A DNA stretch of 10,319 bases from Chlamydiota bacterium. GTDB lineage: Bacteria > Chlamydiota > Chlamydiia > Chlamydiales > Waddliaceae. The stretch is taken from positions 1 through 10,319 of the forward strand of contig JAAKFP010000045.1 in the NCBI GenBank assembly GCA_011065005.1, given 5' to 3'. This document shows, in pieces, positions 7,426 to 10,319 of the stretch (position 1 is the stretch's first letter; every line of letters begins with the position of its first letter). The notes under the pieces were generated by a model that saw only the letters and a list, made by a program, of their open reading frames with translations, was not told the DNA's origin and made no database searches. The position numbers and the translations under genes were made by a program.

Positions 7426-7842
7426 TTAACTTGGATCGAATAAGTTTAATTGGACAACCTTCTCATAACCAGAACCACCGATATCATTCGTTATTTCAAT
7501 ACGATAACCTCCTCCACTATGGAAATTGGGTCTTATTTTATGACAAATGCCATCTTGCTCCGTTACCGACATTTTATTCATAGTTTTTACTTTTAAAGAA
7601 TTAGGTTTTACGCCCAAGAAAGCTCTACGAAGGGAGTCGGTTTTTTCGGAAGTCGTTTCTAGTTCCACGCTTATTCTATAGGCTTTGACCGAAGAAATTA
7701 CTCTAGGAGAATCCTCACCAAGAGTACTAACGCGAGCATACAGTGAATTGGGATTAGTATTATCTTTCCGCATAAATTCGATGATCCGATTAAAATCAGA
7801 TCTAACTCCATAAGGATATTCATACTTTGCAAGAACCGTCAT
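7426..7842 (-). CDS. hypothetical protein, 138 residues, unrecognised
   Basis: No family was recognised. The gene is credible on sequence grounds. It has a strong Shine-Dalgarno sequence (GGAGG at 7849-7853, six bases before ATG), a good promoter just upstream, and a normal-looking composition. The product has no signal peptide or membrane segment. It begins MTVLAKYEYPYGV and is rich in polar residues and predicted beta strands, with a glycine-rich stretch SGGGYRIEI and later IGGSGYEKV near the C terminus. There are no cysteine or histidine clusters suggesting metal binding. It is divergent from the metallopeptidase-like gene starting at 7928, and the two share an 85-bp intergenic region, so joint regulation is possible. 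The gene lies end to end with ribH. Its function is unknown. Confidence 0.7.
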   Translation of the reverse strand: MTVLAKYEYPYGVRSDFNRIIEFMRKDNTNPNSLYARVSTLGEDSPRVISSVKAYRISVELETTSEKTDSLRRAFLGVKPNSLKVKTMNKMSVTEQDGICHKIRPNFHSGGGYRIEITNDIGGSGYEKVVQLNLFDPS

Positions 7843-7876
7843 TATTTACCTCCATTAATGAAACCTCTTGCCCAGA

Positions 7877-7906
7877 ATCTTACTCTAGATTAATCTTTTT
7901 TTTCAA
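7877..7906 (-). promoter_or_regulatory. promoter of the 138-residue gene, with a palindrome in the spacer
   Basis: Read on the minus strand, TTGAAA (7901-7906) and TAAGAT (7877-7882) are separated by 18 bp, a good sigma-70-type pair about 35-40 bases upstream of the start codon. Inside the spacer lies the perfect 10-bp palindrome AGATTAATCT (7887-7896), which could be an operator. A weak plus-strand pair, TTGCCC (7868-7873) with TAATCT (7891-7896) at 17 bp, overlaps it. This may serve the divergent gene and would put the palindrome on its -10. Confidence 0.5.
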
Positions 7907-7927
7907 CACACAAATGTGAGAGCTTCA

Positions 7928-9430
7928 ATGTCAAGTTCAGTATCATCTCCAATATCCGTAGCCGTTTCAGGAGCGACGGGTTCAGCATGGGCGCCTGTCG
8001 ATGCTCAACCTGATCATACGGTTAGTGCTATTAATGCTCTTACTCATGATATCTTGGTTGCTAATCAGGGCAAACCATCAAGAATAGGCTATCATGAACT
8101 CATTGATCGTTTAATAGACTTCCAGAAGAAATGTGAAGACAAGTGTGAGTTACTCCCGAGGGAACACCAAGAGAAGTTCTTAGCCCCATTCCTCGATTTT
8201 TTAGTCTCTAAAAAATGTAAAGAGGCATTTGGAAAAATTTTCCCAGACAAAATGGCCCCTCCAGCCTCTTCTGATCGAGACCCTGCTGAAGATAAGATAT
8301 ACAAAGTCTATAGAAAACTCATTCCTATTGCAAGAGAAGCTCTTCTTCAACGTGATATCATGGAAAGCGGTTATGATAGAGATCTTCATGCGTTTCAAAT
8401 GATCGTTTCAGACTTATTCGCTCGAGCCGTCGTCCAAAATACATCGCCTGATGAAGATGCCCCCCCCCTCTACCCCTTGGTGATATGGACGGACTCTGAT
8501 ACTCCCTGGACCTATCCTAAAGAGATACTCCAAAAGTTAGACAAGAATATGGGGGCTGGGGTAGTAGGTTTACCTTCCCAATTTCGGCACGGAGGATTAG
8601 CTGCCTGGGGTGCCCTAGGGCATGAAGTTGCAGGCCATAATCTCTTACACGCTATTCCAAATTTATTAGAAGAGTTAAGGGATTTTGTCGTAAGTGAAAT
8701 CAGAAAAAACCACTCCAAGGAGAAAAATATAGAAAGGATGGTTTCGCTGTGGTCTAACTGTGTCGAAGAAACAGCCTCCGATATCCTTGGAATATTGGCT
8801 TTGGGCCCTTCGTCTCTGATTAGCATGCTAGCCTACTTCAGAGGGAAACGGGAACAAGGGGCTCTAGAAAAGCGAGCTTCTCGTCATGGGAATAGAACAC
8901 ATCCCCCTGACTATCTAAGGATCTTTATGGGAGTCTTAGTCATACAACAATTTTCTTTTCTAAAAATTAATGATTTAACCGACAGTTTACGTAGGGATAT
9001 CGAGCGTGATAAACCTACGGATTGCTTTGAATTTATTAAGCTAGATGAAAAAAAAGATTATCTCGAATTTGAACCTATGCCTGTCGAAGTAGCGATTAAG
9101 ATGGCAAGAACAGTTGTAGATGCAATTACTAATACAAAATTTAAATGCTTAAGAAAGCTGAAAGTAACGGACCTCATTAATTGGACGCAAGATGATGAAG
9201 AGAAGGCTAAAGGTATTAGTGACAGCATAGTCGCTTTTTGTCTTAATCCCGAACCCGCACCCAAGAACGCCCTATCGATGGCAATATACCCACACGAATC
9301 AGATGCCCGTCATGTTTTGGCGGGAGCGCTCATAGCCTGCTCTTCCATTAACTCTCCCGATCTGCGAATCAAAAACATCTTTGACACTATGAAGGAACTT
9401 CTTGCACTAAGATATCACACTGTCCATTAA
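7928..9430 (+). CDS. putative zinc metallopeptidase-like protein with HExxxH motif
   Basis: A 500-residue protein without signal peptide or membrane segment, so probably cytosolic or exported by a specialised system. The N-terminal 25 residues are rich in Ser, Ala and Val (MSSSVSSPISVAVSGATG), as in many type III effectors; this is suggestive only. The central region carries GHEVAGHNLLHA (231-242), VEETASDILG (279-288) and HPPDYLR (325-331). The order His-Glu...His, ExxxD, then HPP...R is that of M48-like gluzincin peptidases. However, the first motif is HExxxH (H232, E233, H237) with one extra residue compared with HExxH, so zinc binding and catalysis are inferred, not certain. The C-terminal 170 residues were not recognised. 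The ATG at 7928 is preferred, with a weak GAGAG before it; a GTG at 7916 would add four residues. A nine-C run at 8460-8468 lies in frame upstream of the motif. It is divergent from the 138-residue gene. Confidence 0.75.
   Translation: MSSSVSSPISVAVSGATGSAWAPVDAQPDHTVSAINALTHDILVANQGKPSRIGYHELIDRLIDFQKKCEDKCELLPREHQEKFLAPFLDFLVSKKCKEAFGKIFPDKMAPPASSDRDPAEDKIYKVYRKLIPIAREALLQRDIMESGYDRDLHAFQMIVSDLFARAVVQNTSPDEDAPPLYPLVIWTDSDTPWTYPKEILQKLDKNMGAGVVGLPSQFRHGGLAAWGALGHEVAGHNLLHAIPNLLEELRDFVVSEIRKNHSKEKNIERMVSLWSNCVEETASDILGILALGPSSLISMLAYFRGKREQGALEKRASRHGNRTHPPDYLRIFMGVLVIQQFSFLKINDLTDSLRRDIERDKPTDCFEFIKLDEKKDYLEFEPMPVEVAIKMARTVVDAITNTKFKCLRKLKVTDLINWTQDDEEKAKGISDSIVAFCLNPEPAPKNALSMAIYPHESDARHVLAGALIACSSINSPDLRIKNIFDTMKELLALRYHTVH
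8460..8468 (+). repeat. in-frame poly-C tract (C9)
   Basis: Nine consecutive cytosines within codons 178-181 of the metallopeptidase-like gene (Ala-Pro-Pro-Leu). Runs of this length are hot spots for slipped-strand mispairing. Gain or loss of one base would shift the frame before the HEVAGH motif. In the present sequence the frame is open. Confidence 0.85.
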
Positions 9431-9723
9431 TTGAAGCGCTACTTAGGAACTGTACAAAAATAAATTGGGTGCGGCTATTTTAGGACGCAATCTCTTTTGT
9501 TCTTCAAGCGGTCCAAAAGATTTTTACCATCTCTTTGCTTTTGTCTGCCTCGCTTGCCTTTAGGCAAGAAAGGTAAGCGAGGCAGACAAAAGTACTTGAA
9601 GATCCTGAAGAAAAAGAGTTTTAACCCAAGTTTACCACCTAAATGGTTAAGAAGTAGTTGTGAGGCACTTTTTTCCAATTTTATGTGACTTAAAAGCCTC
9701 TATTTGTGCTAAACTTCAAGTAC
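9431..9723. other. gene-free spacer with nested palindromes
   Basis: No convincing gene. Short frames on both strands around 9475-9688 mirror each other because they cross a palindrome and lack ribosome-binding sites. The stretch is dominated by the hairpin at 9538-9592. A 12-nt sequence at 9590-9601 (AAGTACTTGAAG) recurs inverted at 9714-9725. Together with a weaker outer pairing of 9492-9506 with 9606-9618, this suggests a decayed mobile or repeat element, but no transposase was recognised. Confidence 0.5.
9538..9592. repeat. near-perfect hairpin with 24-bp arms
   Basis: The arms 9538-9561 and 9569-9592 pair along all 24 positions, with one G-T pair and the outer 18 perfect, around a 7-nt loop. 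The alternative inner stem CTTGCC/GGCAAG (9553-9558 with 9563-9568) is also possible. The right arm shows 9-nt units of the GGYARRNRA type (9563-9589). It could serve as a bidirectional terminator downstream of the metallopeptidase-like gene, but it lacks a flanking T run. It could also be a repeat family member. Confidence 0.8.
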
Positions 9724-10077
9724 TTATGGTTTTTTTTGAAGTCTTCGGTATTTACTACTCCTTGTTCTTGTTTTGGGGCTTGTTATAGCTGCATCTAGCC
9801 TAGCTAGACAGTGATTACTTTGCTCTATTTTCAGTTTTTCAATAGGGTTCTCTGTTAAGTATTCCATCTCAATTCTGCCCAGTAATTTATTTTGTTCAGT
9901 AGTCGCTTTGGTCATATTGTGGGTAGAAAGTCCAACATTTTCGGCCGAGATGAGATCTATCTGACATCCAGATAACTTTTGGTATAAGCGTTCATGAGCA
10001 ACAACATCTTTGCTCTCGATTCCTAGGTTTTTGTGAAGTCGTAGTGCAAGATAAGAAAGATATAAAAAATTGCACAA
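9724..10077 (-). CDS. doubtful hypothetical protein, perhaps tail of a frameshifted gene
   Basis: A 117-codon open frame that begins with TTG directly after an in-frame TGA and lacks a well-placed ribosome-binding site; the nearest GGAG is 13 bases away. The residues look like real protein from about 20 to 95: helical, mixed charge, no runs, including ESKDVVAHERLYQKLSGCQI. The end is very basic. No family was recognised. If one base is dropped from the run of six T (plus-strand A run 10064-10069), the frame joins an upstream minus-strand frame reading RLGRSIPELERLILIVQF. That frame is open to about 10200 but has no good start codon. The gene may therefore be a broken remnant. Overlapping frames on the plus strand make the coding assignment uncertain. 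Confidence 0.35.
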   Translation of the reverse strand: MCNFLYLSYLALRLHKNLGIESKDVVAHERLYQKLSGCQIDLISAENVGLSTHNMTKATTEQNKLLGRIEMEYLTENPIEKLKIEQSNHCLARLDAAITSPKTRTRSSKYRRLQKKP

Positions 10078-10157
10078 TCAGGATGAGCCGCTCCAATTCT
10101 GGGATTGACCGTCCTAGTCGCGCTTTTACTGATCGTTTTGATAAGAACCTTTTTCCC

Positions 10158-10187
10158 TTGTTTTGATTGTTTAGATTAGATACAATC
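10158..10187 (+). promoter_or_regulatory. promoter of the gene leaving the window, with an inverted repeat
   Basis: TTGTTT (10158-10163) and TACAAT (10181-10186) are 17 bp apart. The -10 ends only six bases before the ATG at 10193, so transcription would start at or within a base or two of the start codon. GATTGT (10165-10170) and ACAATC (10182-10187) form a 6-bp inverted repeat that covers the spacer and the -10, a possible operator. Confidence 0.5.
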
Positions 10188-10192
10188 GTGGT

Positions 10193-10319
10193 ATGATTTT
10201 TTCAAAACAAACCATAGAATATTTTCGAAGCGTAGGTTCGATGGTCATCCAAGGGCTTGGCCTCCAGCAAACACAGACTCCTTACTATCTCAAAGGTGAT
10301 CTCACTATCGCCAATTACG
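10193..10319 (+). CDS. 5' end of an unrecognised gene, cut by the window
   Basis: An open frame from ATG at 10193 to the window end, 42 residues visible, beginning MIFSKQTIEYFRSVGSMV and containing TPYYLKGDLTIANY. There is no signal peptide and no recognised domain in this short piece. No Shine-Dalgarno sequence precedes the ATG, but a good promoter abuts it, which fits a leaderless message. The alternative start is the in-frame ATG at 10241, with a weak AGG (10233-10235) before it. The product cannot be named from this fragment. Confidence 0.55.
   Translation, partial: MIFSKQTIEYFRSVGSMVIQGLGLQQTQTPYYLKGDLTIANY

Noticed and set aside
9475..9688. Two overlapping small frames of 63-67 codons on opposite strands
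   Set aside because: They mirror each other because they cross the palindrome at 9538-9592, lack ribosome-binding sites and have skewed, basic composition.
10083..10166. 27-codon plus-strand frame starting MSRSNSGIDRP
   Set aside because: It has no ribosome-binding site and no recognised similarity, and it overlaps competing frames on the minus strand.

Overview
The window looks like chromosome from an environmental member of the Chlamydiales (Waddlia/Parachlamydia-like). This is an inference. It rests on the moderate-to-low GC, a ribBA-ribH pair side by side as I recall it in Chlamydiaceae, a RibBA whose GTP cyclohydrolase II half has strikingly plant-like motifs, and a large cytosolic accessory protein without signal peptide. 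No rRNA or tRNA gene, CRISPR array or intact insertion sequence was seen.

The left half (1-5284) is a run of plus-strand envelope-related genes. A type II-like L-asparaginase with a signal peptide (164-1246) is followed after 14 bp by a YihY/BrkB-family inner-membrane protein (1261-2517), probably in one operon. After a 73-bp gap with its own -10-like element comes a 897-residue membrane-anchored protein (2591-5284) that resembles the AsmA/TamB/DUF748 type of envelope protein.

A 352-bp spacer (5285-5636) holds two back-to-back palindromic elements. One is a 113-bp inverted repeat built on a 9-nt CACAGAGNN periodicity. The other is a 157-bp nested palindrome with 37-nt arms that ends 39 bp before ribBA. 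Then follows the riboflavin pair: bifunctional ribBA (5637-6833), which supplies the ribulose-5-phosphate-derived four-carbon unit and carries out the first GTP step, and ribH (6843-7382), which condenses that unit into lumazine. The ribosome-binding site of ribH overlaps the end of ribBA, so the two are translated from one message. The deaminase/reductase and riboflavin synthase must lie elsewhere.

The right half (7383-10319) is accessory in character. An unrecognised 138-residue gene on the minus strand (7426-7842) is divergent from a 500-residue plus-strand protein (7928-9430). The latter has an M48-like order of metallopeptidase motifs but with HExxxH in place of HExxH, and a nine-C tract inside its reading frame upstream of that motif. 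The spacer 9431-9723 contains a hairpin with 24-bp arms (9538-9592). Beyond it lie a doubtful 117-residue minus-strand frame (9724-10077), possibly the tail of a frameshifted gene, and the start of a plus-strand gene that runs off the window (10193 onward), with a promoter placed so close that its message may be leaderless.
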